45,260 bases of DNA from Meiothermus luteus. GTDB lineage: Bacteria; Deinococcota; Deinococci; Deinococcales; Thermaceae. The stretch covers positions 1-45,260 of the forward strand of contig NZ_QWKZ01000007.1 of NCBI RefSeq assembly GCF_003574085.1, read 5' to 3'. The notes below the pieces were generated by a model. It saw only the letters and a list, made by a program, of their open reading frames with translations. It was not told the origin of the DNA and made no database searches. A program made the position numbers and the translations under genes. Every line of letters starts with the position of its first letter. The first letter of the stretch is position 1. Shown in pieces: positions 1 through 8,800 of the stretch.

Positions 1-135
1 GCGCACATCCACCCCCGCCACCGCCCCCCCTTGGGGATAGACCACCGTAACCCCAGTAAGGTGCTCCAGGTCGGTGTGGTGGCCTACTTGGATCCTGGGA
101 ACATCGGTGATGGCGTTGTGGGGGCCAGGGCGCAT
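1..135 (-). CDS. P1 family peptidase (DmpA/S58-like), N-terminal part only
   Basis: The first 45 residues read MRPGPHNAITDVPRIQVGHH and continue with LTGVTVVYP and AGVDVR. This is the characteristic start of P1-family (S58, DmpA-type) peptidases, which self-process and act as aminopeptidases or amidases. The catalytic serine region lies beyond the window edge and cannot be checked. The ATG at 135 is the only in-frame start, with a G-rich stretch about 10 bases upstream. The next gene on the same strand upstream is a small membrane protein ending 34 bases away. The family call rests on the N-terminal motif alone. Confidence 0.75.
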   Translation of the reverse strand, partial: MRPGPHNAITDVPRIQVGHHTDLEHLTGVTVVYPQGGAVAGVDVR

Positions 136-168
136 GAACGAGGCTTGGCATCCCCCCAGGGGCAGCTT

Positions 169-405
169 CTAGGCCGTTTTGGGCCTTTGGATAAGGCGCA
201 CCACAAAGTAGACCGCCGCGGCCACGACTAGAACCGGAACCAGCACGCGCAAGAGGGCCCAGACCAGGCCGGCCAGGCCTTTGAGAAGGGAGCCCAAAAA
301 GGTGAAGAGCCAGCCCCCCACCCACAGCACCACCAGCACCGCCACCGCAATGAGCAGGCCCAGCACTATCCACTCGAGGATATCTTGCAGCGTGCGCTCG
401 TTCAT
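169..405 (-). CDS. small hydrophobic membrane protein
   Basis: Encodes 78 residues starting MNERTLQDILEW, with two long hydrophobic stretches (about residues 12-38 and 45-72) and a basic C-terminus (RLIQRPKTA), so probably a two-pass inner-membrane protein. No functional family is recognised. An in-frame ATG lies 18 bases further upstream (MCYPEA), but I chose 405 because a good extended -10 box (TGTGC then TATCCT) ends exactly six bases before it, the leaderless geometry used elsewhere in this window. The gene is divergent from recO, sharing a very short promoter region of about 35 bases. Confidence 0.6.
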   Translation of the reverse strand: MNERTLQDILEWIVLGLLIAVAVLVVLWVGGWLFTFLGSLLKGLAGLVWALLRVLVPVLVVAAAVYFVVRLIQRPKTA

Positions 406-411
406 GGCTTC

Positions 412-433
412 AGGATAGCACAAGGTTTAGCAT
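412..433. promoter_or_regulatory. overlapping divergent promoters of the small membrane protein and recO
   Basis: On the minus strand TATCCT (412-417, preceded by TGTGC) ends six bases before the ATG at 405. On the plus strand TAGCAT (428-433) ends seven bases before the GTG at 441. Both would give transcripts starting at or next to the start codon. The two -10 boxes are only 10 bases apart, so the two genes probably compete for polymerase. No clear -35 boxes are seen. Confidence 0.5.
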
Positions 434-440
434 GTAAGCC

Positions 441-1139
441 GTGGAGCGCTACCGCATGGCCGAGGGCCTGGTGGTGGGGCGGAAACCCCTACCTGGGGGC
501 GACGTCATCCTCCTCTTCGTGGGGCCTCAGGGGGCCGCCCAGGCCATCGCCCGCAAGGCCCAGCGGCCCACTGGCCGCAGCGGGCGGCTCTCGCTTTTTC
601 ATCACCTGCGCTACCAGGTCTACCAGAAGCCCGGCAACGAGCTGCCCACCCTGACCCAGGTGGAGCTGGTGGGGCGGCTTATGGGCCTGGAGGCCCCGGA
701 GCGGTTCCCGCTGGCCTGTTTTCTGGCCGAGCTGGCCTACCAGACCGCCTCCCCCGAGGCCGCCCCGCGGGTCTGGCCCCTCCTTATTGCCGGGCTGAGG
801 GGCATCGCCAAGCACCCCAGGCCCCAGGTGCCCTTCCTTTGGTCGGCTTGGCGGGTGCTCAAAGCGGTGGGGCTGGCCCCCAACCTGGGGGGAAAGGGGC
901 TTTACCTTTGGGAAGGTGAGCGCTGTGAGGGAAAAGGGGTATACCTGGGTGCTGAAGGGATGGAAGTGCTTACCGCGGTCCTTAGGAGGCCCGGCGCCAA
1001 GGCGGTCCAGGTGCTGGAGGCGGGGCCTTTGGAGCGGCTGCAGCGGGCCTTGCTGGCCCATGTGCGCTACGCGGTGGGTGACCTGAGGACCACGACCCTC
1101 CTAGCACCGCAAGAGGGCCTTCGAGGGGGGCAAGAATAA
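441..1139 (+). CDS. recO: DNA repair protein RecO
   Basis: The 232-residue product has the RecO N-terminal OB-fold start (RYRMAEGLVVGRKPL) and the Thermus-type motif RKAQRPTGRSGRLSLFHH. The rest is the helical C-terminal domain. RecO binds single-stranded DNA and helps RecR load RecA in the RecFOR recombination pathway. The Deinococcota form lacks the four-cysteine zinc finger found in some other RecO proteins, and none is seen here. GTG at 441 is chosen because a -10 box lies seven bases upstream. The SpoIID gene starts two bases after the stop, so the two are probably co-transcribed. Confidence 0.85.
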   Translation: MERYRMAEGLVVGRKPLPGGDVILLFVGPQGAAQAIARKAQRPTGRSGRLSLFHHLRYQVYQKPGNELPTLTQVELVGRLMGLEAPERFPLACFLAELAYQTASPEAAPRVWPLLIAGLRGIAKHPRPQVPFLWSAWRVLKAVGLAPNLGGKGLYLWEGERCEGKGVYLGAEGMEVLTAVLRRPGAKAVQVLEAGPLERLQRALLAHVRYAVGDLRTTTLLAPQEGLRGGQE

Positions 1140-1141
1140 GA

Positions 1142-2605
1142 ATGTACACCTGGATTCTCGTGGGTGGGGTGCTGCTGACGCTGTGGGCTGCCCTAGGTCC
1201 ACCGCGGCCCCAGCCTCCTCCCCCCGAACCGGAGGTGCGGGTGCTCCTCTCCTACCAGGAGGAGGAGAGGTTCAGCCGGCATATCTTTCCCGAGCTGGGC
1301 GTGGCCGTCGTGGGGGGACCCCTGGAGGTCCTAAGCGGCTCCAGCCCCAACCAGCTACAGCCGGTGGTCACCCTCTACTCGGAGCGACCCCTTTTCATCC
1401 GCAAGCACCAAGGGGTGGTGGTGGCCTACTTTGAGGGGCTGCGTTTGGAGCTAAAGCCCTTTGTGCGGCTGCGCCCGGCCGACCCGGCCCGACCAGTGGG
1501 CTTTCGCCTACTCCTCCCCGGCCCTTCCCGCCCGGCCTACCCGGGGGAACTCTGGCTCGAGGCTCGAGCCGAGGGGTTCTTGCTGGTCAACCGGGTGGGC
1601 CTTGAAGACTACCTGAAGCGGGTCCTGCCCAGCGAGATGCCCCCCGTCTTCCCCCCAGAGGCCCTCAAAGCGCAGGCCGTCGCAGCCCGCACCTACGCCT
1701 ATAGCCGGCAGAAGAGCGAAGGCTTCTGGAGGCGGTTTGGGGCCGACCTGAGCGACTCGGTCAGCGAGCAGGCCTACAACCTGACCCCTCCCAGGCCCGC
1801 CAGCGATAGGGCGGTGGAGGAGACTCGAGGCCAGGTGCTGACCTTTTCTGGAGCCCCTATCCAGGCCTTCTACTTCTCCACCAGCCCAGGGTTCACCGCC
1901 GGGATTGAGGAGGTCTGGCCCGAACGCCCTTCCCTGCCCTACCTAAGGCCCCGCCCCCAAGGGATTCTATCCGCCGGGCCGCTCAAGCGTGAAGAAGAGG
2001 CCCAGGTCTTTTTTAAGAACTGGAACCCAGCGGGCTTCTTCGACGCCGAATCGCCCTTTTGGCGTTGGCGGGTGCGTTTTTCACGCCCGGAGCTGGAGCG
2101 GCTTCTAAGCCAGACCCTGCCCGAGCGGGCCCGGACGGCCCCTGAGTACGTGGAAACCCTAGAGGGTGCGCTCCCGCCCGAGGCTCCTGGGTTCAGCCTG
2201 GGCCGCTTGCGGGAGGTGGCGGTGCTGAAGCGGGGCCGAGGGGGCTACGTGAGCGCGCTTCAGATCACCACCAGCACCGGGCGCTACGTGGTGCGGCGGG
2301 AGTCCCACATCCGCGCCCTGCTCCGCCCCAGCAAAGCCTTAAGCGGCGGTGAAGACGTTCTGCTCGAGCTTTGGCAGGGCCCGCCCCGCCCCAACTTCCC
2401 CCTTCTGCCCAGCGCCGCCTTCGCCATAGCGGAGGAGCGCGACCCTCAAGGAAACCTGCTCTACCTTACCCTCTGGGGTGGAGGCCTGGGCCACGGGGTG
2501 GGGATGAGCCAGTACGGCGCTTTGGGCCTGGCCCGCCAGGGCTACGGCTACCGGCAAATTCTGGCGCACTTCTACCCAGGAAGCCGGCTCGAGACCCCCC
2601 GCTAA
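1142..2605 (+). CDS. SpoIID/LytB domain-containing secreted protein
   Basis: A 487-residue protein with an N-terminal signal or anchor segment (MYTWILVGGVLLTLWAALG). The SpoIID/LytB core follows: GLEDYLKRVLPSEMPP, then ALKAQAVAARTYAYS (about residues 160-190), and a C-terminal GGGLGHGVGMSQYGALG. In sporulating bacteria SpoIID is a lytic transglycosylase acting on glycan strands. This organism group does not sporulate, so the likely role is peptidoglycan remodelling outside the membrane. The catalytic glutamate in the SEMP motif is present. The gene starts two bases after recO and converges on lysZ with a six-base gap. Confidence 0.8.
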   Translation: MYTWILVGGVLLTLWAALGPPRPQPPPPEPEVRVLLSYQEEERFSRHIFPELGVAVVGGPLEVLSGSSPNQLQPVVTLYSERPLFIRKHQGVVVAYFEGLRLELKPFVRLRPADPARPVGFRLLLPGPSRPAYPGELWLEARAEGFLLVNRVGLEDYLKRVLPSEMPPVFPPEALKAQAVAARTYAYSRQKSEGFWRRFGADLSDSVSEQAYNLTPPRPASDRAVEETRGQVLTFSGAPIQAFYFSTSPGFTAGIEEVWPERPSLPYLRPRPQGILSAGPLKREEEAQVFFKNWNPAGFFDAESPFWRWRVRFSRPELERLLSQTLPERARTAPEYVETLEGALPPEAPGFSLGRLREVAVLKRGRGGYVSALQITTSTGRYVVRRESHIRALLRPSKALSGGEDVLLELWQGPPRPNFPLLPSAAFAIAEERDPQGNLLYLTLWGGGLGHGVGMSQYGALGLARQGYGYRQILAHFYPGSRLETPR

Positions 2606-2611
2606 AGCCCT

Positions 2612-3421
2612 TCAGCGCACCACAGTCCCCCTACCCGCCAGCGCCGCCGAAATGGGGTTCTCTATCCGGGCGTCGCCAAAGACCACCCGGCCCACCCCTC
2701 CCTGAACCGCCTCCACCGCGCCCAGCACCTTTTTCTTCATGCGCCCCTGGGCCACGCTCATGTACTGCGGGTCGTTCACCCGGGCTGCCGGAATTTCTTG
2801 GATCAGGCTAGACTCGTCAGGGAAGTTGGCCAGCAGGCCCGGCACGTTGGACAAAAGCAGCAAGGCCTCGGCTTTGAAGGCCGTGGCCAGCATGGCCGCG
2901 GCGGTGTCGCCGTCGGTGTTGATGGCCTCGCCTTGGTAGGAGACCGCCGGCGGCGTGAGTACCGGCAGGTAACCCGCCTCCAAGAGGAGGGTTAGCAAGG
3001 CGGTGTTCACCCTTTCCACCGAACCCGTGTAGTCCCCCCGGTGAATCTTGATTTTGCCGTTCTCGAGGTACTTGACCGCCTCCTTGCGCTTGCCCTCAAA
3101 GATGCGCCCATCCAGCCCGCTGAGGCCCACCGCGTTCACGCCCTCCCGCTGCAACAGCTCTACGATGCGCTTGTTCACCAGGCCGCAGTAGACCATCTCA
3201 AAGATTTCCAGGGTTTTGCGGTCGGTGAGGCGGCTGGTCAGGCCGCCCGGGTGGGTGAGGAACTGCGGGGGGTGGCCCAGGGCCTCGGCGATTTTGTTGG
3301 TCTCGCTGCTGCCGCCGTGGACAAGAATCAGCCTCTGGCCCGATTTCCAGAGCTCTGCTGCATCCTTAGCCACGGCCTCGTAGTTGATGCCTTCCGAACC
3401 CCCTACCTTTACCACAATCAT
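2612..3421 (-). CDS. lysZ: [LysW]-aminoadipate kinase LysZ
   Basis: A 269-residue amino-acid kinase-fold protein of the ArgB/LysZ family. It has the N-terminal phosphate-binding MIVVKVGGS, the substrate-binding LVHGGSSETNKIAE, and NTDGDTAAAMLA for nucleotide binding. LysZ phosphorylates the side-chain carboxylate of aminoadipate carried on LysW. Some Thermus-type enzymes also act on LysW-glutamate for arginine synthesis. The SD-like GAGG lies seven bases before the ATG. It follows yjjX and lysY on the same strand, so the three form an operon, and the next steps (LysY reduction) are encoded just upstream. Confidence 0.9.
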   Translation of the reverse strand: MIVVKVGGSEGINYEAVAKDAAELWKSGQRLILVHGGSSETNKIAEALGHPPQFLTHPGGLTSRLTDRKTLEIFEMVYCGLVNKRIVELLQREGVNAVGLSGLDGRIFEGKRKEAVKYLENGKIKIHRGDYTGSVERVNTALLTLLLEAGYLPVLTPPAVSYQGEAINTDGDTAAAMLATAFKAEALLLLSNVPGLLANFPDESSLIQEIPAARVNDPQYMSVAQGRMKKKVLGAVEAVQGGVGRVVFGDARIENPISAALAGRGTVVR

Positions 3422-3431
3422 CGGCCAACCT

Positions 3432-3968
3432 CTAAAGCCCCATCATACCTTGGGGATACAGCTCCGGGCGCAAAAAGGGGGGCAGGGCCAGCTCTAGGGT
3501 GTGCCGCCAAAACTCCACCCGCTCGAGGCGGGAGAGGGTCAGGATGCCCACCGCCCCCACGCCCCGTTTGGTGCCCTTCTGGCCCACCAGGTCGTCCATC
3601 ACCTGCCCGAGCTCTTCTCCTGCGCGCACCCGCTCGGCCACCGCCGGCGGCAGCAGCACCGAGCCACCCCGGGCCACCCCCCACCGCCCGTCGGCCCGCA
3701 GGATCACGGCCACGTTGAAAAGCCAGGCCCCCAGTGCGTTGAACTCCACCCCGGCCTCGAGGCCCAGCCCCCAGGTCGCCCCCGGCTGGGCCAGGGCCGC
3801 TTTGGCCCGGTTTTGTGCCCCCAGCAGGGTCTCCTCGTAGCCGATGGGCTGCTCCGGCACTCCGCTCGGCACCTCCACCCCGTGCACCTCCAGCCCGGGG
3901 AACACCTCGGCGAAGACCAAGCGCACAGGCGCCAGCTTGGCTGGATTGGTGCTTCCCACGACGACCAT
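3432..3968 (-). CDS. yjjX: non-canonical purine NTP phosphatase, YjjX/DUF84 family
   Basis: The 178-residue product begins MVVVGSTNPAKLAPVR, the substrate-phosphate loop of the DUF84 (inosine/xanthosine triphosphatase) family. It continues with EVPSGVPEQPIGYEETLLGA and GLGLEAGVE, the usual family signatures. These enzymes hydrolyse ITP and XTP so that deaminated purines are not built into nucleic acids. The gene sits between lysY (two-base gap) and lysZ (ten-base gap) as an apparent passenger in the lysine operon. The family is clear, the substrate is inferred. Confidence 0.82.
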   Translation of the reverse strand: MVVVGSTNPAKLAPVRLVFAEVFPGLEVHGVEVPSGVPEQPIGYEETLLGAQNRAKAALAQPGATWGLGLEAGVEFNALGAWLFNVAVILRADGRWGVARGGSVLLPPAVAERVRAGEELGQVMDDLVGQKGTKRGVGAVGILTLSRLERVEFWRHTLELALPPFLRPELYPQGMMGL

Positions 3969-3970
3969 GG

Positions 3971-5023
<1,053 letters not shown>

Positions 5024-5047
5024 CTAGAATACCTGATAAACACCCTT

Positions 5048-5605
5048 ATGCAAACCTTTTCCTACGCCATCGGTTTTGACGATGCCCCCTTCCAGCGCCA
5101 TCAGGGCAACGTGCGGGTGGTGGGGGTGGTGTACAACGGGCTGCGGCTGGAAGGCGTGCTGAGCGGCCAGGTTCGGCAGGACGGGCGCAACAGCACCCCG
5201 GTTCTGACCGAGCTGGTGCGGCGCTCCAAGTTCTACCCCAGCTTGCGGCTGGTGCTGCTGCAGGGCATCGCCCTGGCTGGGTTCAACGTGGTGGACATCC
5301 GAGCGCTCTCGGATAACCTGGGCCTGCCGGTGCTGGTGGTTCTACGGCGCAAGCCCAATCTTCCCTCTATAGAGGCCGCCCTGCGTAAGGTGCGCGGTGG
5401 CCAGCGGAAATGGGCCCTGATTCAAAAAGCCGGGCCTGTTGAGGCGGTGGCCGGGGTCTATGTGCAGCGGGCCGGGCTCACCCTGGAGCAGGCCGAGCGG
5501 GTCATTCGGCGCCTCGCCGTTCACTCCCGCCTCCCCGAGCCTCTGCGGGCGGCCCACCTGATTGCGGGTGGCCTGGCCACCGGGCAGAGCCGGGCCCGGC
5601 CCTAG
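5048..5605 (+). CDS. DUF99 (UPF0215) family protein
   Basis: The 185-residue product MQTFSYAIGFDDAPFQRHQ matches the DUF99/UPF0215 family. It has the conserved IGFDDAPF at the start, then NVRVVGVVYNG, VLLQGIALAGFNVVDI, and LPVLVVLRRKP. A member from Pyrococcus has been described as an endonuclease acting on deoxyuridine-containing DNA, and by the family fold a RNase H-like nuclease is plausible. The ATG at 5048 was chosen over longer in-frame options because homology begins there and the upstream codons overlap lysY antisense. Its 3' end overlaps the convergent dual-OB gene by four bases. Confidence 0.75.
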   Translation: MQTFSYAIGFDDAPFQRHQGNVRVVGVVYNGLRLEGVLSGQVRQDGRNSTPVLTELVRRSKFYPSLRLVLLQGIALAGFNVVDIRALSDNLGLPVLVVLRRKPNLPSIEAALRKVRGGQRKWALIQKAGPVEAVAGVYVQRAGLTLEQAERVIRRLAVHSRLPEPLRAAHLIAGGLATGQSRARP

Positions 5606-6312
5606 CCCGGCCAAAGAGGGTCGGATTCTAGATGTATGCCGTTGACCTGGAGCCAGTGCAAGGGCTCTCGTCCCCCTAAAGCCTTGGGCCGGCTCAGCCC
5701 CACGCTCAGGATCACCCGCGATTTGCGCAAGGCGTGGTTGACCCAGTTGACCTTCCCTATATCCAAGCGGTACACGCCGCTATCCCCGTAGGCCTTGTAA
5801 AAACGCAGGTCGGTCACGGCAACGCTAAGCTCCTCCAGAAAGTCTGGAACCCTAAACCTCGCCCGCAGCCTGGGCTGGTTCTCGCGCATCTCCAGCCTAA
5901 GGCGAAGGCCCTCTACCGCCAGGTCGCCCAATGAGGCCTTTCCAGCACCTACGGGGAGGGCCAGGGTGGTTCGGTGCGGGCGAAGCCCATCCCCGAACAC
6001 CTCAACGAGGCTTTCCCGGGCAGAGGCCTTCAGAATGGACCAGAACTCCTTAGGGGTCAGCTGCTCCACGGCTCGAGCCTTCCCTAGACTAAAATGGCAG
6101 TCCTCCACCTCCGGGGGCCTCCCCCCCACCCTGTAAGCCCCCAGCTCAACCACCTGCCCTAAGCGAAACAGGCCTGAATCCACCGCCTCGAGGGTCAGCG
6201 GTTCCTCCTTCCTCGTCACCAGCCGGACATACCGGCCAGACGCCAGCTCAATGCCTGCCACGCACACCCTCGGATAGCCCATACGGGTTAGGTGGGTAAC
6301 GACCAGCTTCAA
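5602..6312 (-). CDS. dual OB-domain-like protein linked to DUF488
   Basis: A 236-residue protein starting MKLVVTHLTRMGYPRVCVAGIE, followed by GRYVRLVT and a second beta-rich half ending HWLQVNGIHLE. It resembles the dual-OB proteins found next to DUF488 genes. The function is unknown, and nucleic-acid or nucleotide binding is only inferred from the OB fold. The start is TTG at 6312, which overlaps the preceding DUF488 stop as TTGA and has GGAGG ten bases upstream, so translation is coupled. A longer frame exists upstream but lies within the DUF488 gene. Confidence 0.6.
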   Translation of the reverse strand: MKLVVTHLTRMGYPRVCVAGIELASGRYVRLVTRKEEPLTLEAVDSGLFRLGQVVELGAYRVGGRPPEVEDCHFSLGKARAVEQLTPKEFWSILKASARESLVEVFGDGLRPHRTTLALPVGAGKASLGDLAVEGLRLRLEMRENQPRLRARFRVPDFLEELSVAVTDLRFYKAYGDSGVYRLDIGKVNWVNHALRKSRVILSVGLSRPKALGGREPLHWLQVNGIHLESDPLWPG

Positions 6313-6755
6313 AGATGAACCACCTCCAAATCGCCCCATCTTTGGGCCAGGTACTCCGCCACCAGTCGGCGGTGGCAGCGCTCCGGGGTGGGTTCGCTGC
6401 ATAAGAGGACGGTGGGGCGCGAGAACCAACCTCTGTCAACGCGCTGCTCTACCCGCCGCTCCCGCATCAGGGAGAGAAAACCGGCCTCATACTCCGCCCA
6501 GCTTATCTTCCCCTTTTGGTAGGCCTTGAGGAGGCCTTCGGTGGGGGCCAACAGCGGCTCGTGCAGGTAGTCAGCCCCCAGAATCTGCTTCAGAAAGTAG
6601 GCCAAGTCCGCCTTTTTGCTGAACCCTGCGAGCTGCGAGGTATTGTTTAGGCGCACGTCCAGAAGCCGCCGGACGCCATGCCGCCTTAGAAGCTCGAAGA
6701 ACTGCTCGGCGGTCTTGTGGGTGAAGCCAACCGTATAGATTTTGGTGAGCGCCAA
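6309..6755 (-). CDS. DUF488 family protein, second copy
   Basis: The 148-residue protein begins ALTKIYTVGFTHKTAEQFF and carries the DUF488 hallmarks: a strand followed by LLDVRLNN, and the C-terminal LLCSEPTPERCHRRLVAEYL with conserved Cys and His residues. The reaction is unknown. The start is TTG at 6755, preceded by GGAGG with seven bases of spacing. The gene overlaps the 3' end of the first DUF488 gene by about 70 bases in another frame and overlaps the dual-OB start by four bases, so all three genes are tightly coupled. Confidence 0.72.
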   Translation of the reverse strand: MALTKIYTVGFTHKTAEQFFELLRRHGVRRLLDVRLNNTSQLAGFSKKADLAYFLKQILGADYLHEPLLAPTEGLLKAYQKGKISWAEYEAGFLSLMRERRVEQRVDRGWFSRPTVLLCSEPTPERCHRRLVAEYLAQRWGDLEVVHL

Positions 6756-7270
6756 GGCCGCACCTCCCCAAACAGGGGCTGCTCCAACGCCTCCTCTTGG
6801 CGAAGCTCCTGCTCGCTTTGCAGCTCGCCATTGCCCCGTATGTGGAGCACCTGCGCGCATAGCCCAGGGTCCTCGTCACACAAAACCCGCACCACCAGCA
6901 GGCGGCGGTGGCACTCGCTGGGGTTCTCCTCGCTGCACATGAGGGCAACCCGGTACCGCTCCATTCCCTGCCGGAGCCTCCCCAGCCCCCTGCGAAAGGC
7001 CTCCGTCTTGGACATCTTGGCGTAGTCGGCGTGCCCTTCGGCATCGTAGAGGTCGGGGCTTTGGGGCCGCCCTCCCAGCTCCTGGCCCATGGGCACATAG
7101 AGGATGCCAGCCCCCTTCAGCAAGGCCCTTAGCTCAGGGGCGTTGAAGTGCGGAAAGTGCCGGGAAAAAGGGCTCGAGCGCACATCGGCCAGCACCTCTA
7201 CTCCGTGGGTCCGTAAAAGCTGCAAAAACCGCTCTGGGCTGTGGCTGGAGTGGCCGATGGTGTAGAGCAT
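6686..7270 (-). CDS. DUF488 family protein, first copy
   Basis: A 194-residue protein starting MLYTIGHSSHSPERFLQLL, with VEVLADVRSSPFSRHFPHFN and the signature ALMCSEENPSECHRRLL. The DUF488 core ends near residue 150. The last 45 residues are low complexity (ending SSSSSF) and overlap the next gene out of frame. That tail may be genuine read-on or the result of a frameshift that removed an earlier stop. The ATG lies nine bases after the lysX stop, and the SD-like GAGG is inside the end of lysX, which places this module in the lysine operon. Confidence 0.75.
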   Translation of the reverse strand: MLYTIGHSSHSPERFLQLLRTHGVEVLADVRSSPFSRHFPHFNAPELRALLKGAGILYVPMGQELGGRPQSPDLYDAEGHADYAKMSKTEAFRRGLGRLRQGMERYRVALMCSEENPSECHRRLLVVRVLCDEDPGLCAQVLHIRGNGELQSEQELRQEEALEQPLFGEVRPWRSPKSIRLASPTRPPSSSSSF

Positions 7271-7279
7271 AGCCCCAAT

Positions 7280-8119
7280 CTACCTCAGACCCCAGGCGTA
7301 CTCCAGGATTTTCCTTGGAATGTCCACCCCGGTGGTGCTCACCGAGTTCTTGAACTCCATGGTGTGGTTGACCTCGTTGACCAAAAGCCCGCGCTCGCTC
7401 TCAAAGAGGTCTATCGCCACCACCCCACCCCCCACGGCCTTGGCCGCCCGCACGGCCAGCTCGGCCAGCTCGGGCGTGACAGGGCAGTTGGAGGCCTTGC
7501 CGCCTCGGGCGGTGTTGGTAATCCAGTGCTCGCTAGTGCGGTAGATGGCCGCGATGCAGGTGTCCCCTACCACAAAGGCCCGGATGTCGCGGCCGGGCTT
7601 CCTGACCATCTCCTGGATGTAGTAGAGCTGATGCTGGTAGCCCCCCAGCACCTCCTTGTGCTCCAGCAGGGCCTCGGCTGCGTCCCGGTCGTTCACCTTG
7701 GCCAGAAGGCGGCCCCAGCTCCCCACCACCGGCTTCATCACCACCGGGTAGCCCAGCTCCTCGATGAGCCTCAGGGCCTCCTCGACCTCGGTGGCCAGGG
7801 CGGTCTTGGGCTGGGGCACCCCGTGGGCCTCCAGCGCACAGCTCGTGGCCCACTTGTCACCGCAGACCTCAATCACCTCCGGCGCGTTCACCACTGGAAT
7901 CCCCAGGCTTTTCAGGTAGCGCGAAACCGCTAGGCCCTTGCTCTGCGAGACCAGGCGCTCCACCGCGCAGGTGATGCCATGTAGCTCCGGGGGCCGCTCC
8001 CCTAGCCTCATGGGCAGCTGCTTGGCGTAGATTTTCCTGAAGGGAATGCCCAGCCCCTCGGCGGCCTTAAAGAGCATCTCCTCGTCGGGGCGGATGCGGT
8101 CGTAGAGAATGGCCAGCAT
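7280..8119 (-). CDS. lysX: alpha-aminoadipate:LysW ligase LysX
   Basis: The 279-residue product is an ATP-grasp ligase of the LysX/RimK family: [47 protein letters not shown], and the C-terminal metal site VVAIDLFE...[14 protein letters not shown]. LysX joins the alpha-amino group of aminoadipate to the C-terminal glutamate of LysW, protecting it for later steps. lysW is immediately upstream (46-base gap), which fits their joint function. The ribosome site is weak. Length and motifs match Thermus LysX closely. Confidence 0.93.
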   Translation of the reverse strand: MLAILYDRIRPDEEMLFKAAEGLGIPFRKIYAKQLPMRLGERPPELHGITCAVERLVSQSKGLAVSRYLKSLGIPVVNAPEVIEVCGDKWATSCALEAHGVPQPKTALATEVEEALRLIEELGYPVVMKPVVGSWGRLLAKVNDRDAAEALLEHKEVLGGYQHQLYYIQEMVRKPGRDIRAFVVGDTCIAAIYRTSEHWITNTARGGKASNCPVTPELAELAVRAAKAVGGGVVAIDLFESERGLLVNEVNHTMEFKNSVSTTGVDIPRKILEYAWGLR

Positions 8120-8165
8120 AGCAAAGAACAGGGGGAATCAGCTCCCAAACCAGCTAGAAACCCCG

Positions 8166-8330
8166 CTACTCCCCCCAGTCCTCCGCCTCCTCGGGGGCCG
8201 CTTGGAGCCTGAGGGGTTCCAGGCCCACCACCTCGAGCTCCGCCCCACAGGTCTCGCAGACCACCAGTTCTCCTAGCTCAGGGTTGCTCAGCTCCACTTC
8301 GCTTCCACACTCCACACACTCGGCCGTCAT
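8166..8330 (-). CDS. lysW: lysine biosynthesis carrier protein LysW
   Basis: A 54-residue acidic carrier protein too short for many gene finders. It has one zinc ribbon with Cys5, Cys8, Cys25 and Cys28 (ECVECGS and VCETCGAELEVV) and ends in EDWGE, the C-terminal glutamate tail on which LysX attaches aminoadipate. The attached substrate is then phosphorylated by LysZ, reduced by LysY, aminated by LysJ and released by LysK; the last two are not in this window. A GGAGG lies about nine bases before the ATG. It is followed by lysX. Confidence 0.95.
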   Translation of the reverse strand: MTAECVECGSEVELSNPELGELVVCETCGAELEVVGLEPLRLQAAPEEAEDWGE

Positions 8331-8470
8331 CTCCCATCTCCTCCGATTCGCTCTTTGGGCGCTGGCCTGACCCCAAGGAATGGCAGCCAGGTGCCCCTCA
8401 GATTCTCCCTCACCCAGGGTCCCTTTGCGAAGGGCTTGCCCGACCTACGACCAGGCAGACCGGGTTAGGT

Positions 8471-8779
8471 TCAGTAATCCTCCTCCTCTTCCTCCAGCTC
8501 CGACCAGTCGGGCGTGAACCGGTGGCCGCACTCTGGGCAGACCGCCTCCTCCCGGCCCTCTAGCTCAAAGGTCAAGCCACACTCCGGGCAGTCCACGAAA
8601 AGCCCCTCCTCGCCATCCTCAATCACCACCACCTCTAAAGGGTCAGTGGAGAGAATCTGCAGGTAGGCCCCGCAGGACTCACACTCAAAGTAGTCCTCCG
8701 GGGTAAGCTCCTCCAGGTCCTCGGGAGGGATAAAGTTGGGCTCGCGGCACACCGGGCAGATTACCTCTAGGTCTTCCAT
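8471..8779 (-). CDS. LysW-like double zinc-ribbon acidic protein
   Basis: A 102-residue protein with two four-cysteine sites: Cys8/Cys11/Cys33/Cys36 and Cys64/Cys67/Cys81/Cys84. The first half (ICPVCREPNF... to ...CGAYLQILSTDPLEVV) follows the LysW pattern, including a strand after the second CxxC that matches LysW CGAELEVVGLEPL. The second half is another ribbon, and the protein ends in an acidic tail (ELEEEEEDY) rather than EDWGE. It sits between lysU and lysW in the same direction. It could be a LysW paralogue, a partner that presents LysW to the enzymes, or an unrelated zinc-ribbon regulator. The relation to LysW is my reading of the sequence. Confidence 0.7.
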   Translation of the reverse strand: MEDLEVICPVCREPNFIPPEDLEELTPEDYFECESCGAYLQILSTDPLEVVVIEDGEEGLFVDCPECGLTFELEGREEAVCPECGHRFTPDWSELEEEEEDY

Positions 8780-8800
8780 ATAGACCTCAACCCCCTCAGT

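Noticed and set aside
489-1061. Minus-strand open frame within recO
   Set aside because: No homology and fully overlaps the recognised RecO coding sequence.
3041-3718. Open frame on the plus strand across lysZ and yjjX
   Set aside because: Antisense shadow of two well-identified genes, with a proline- and arginine-rich random composition.
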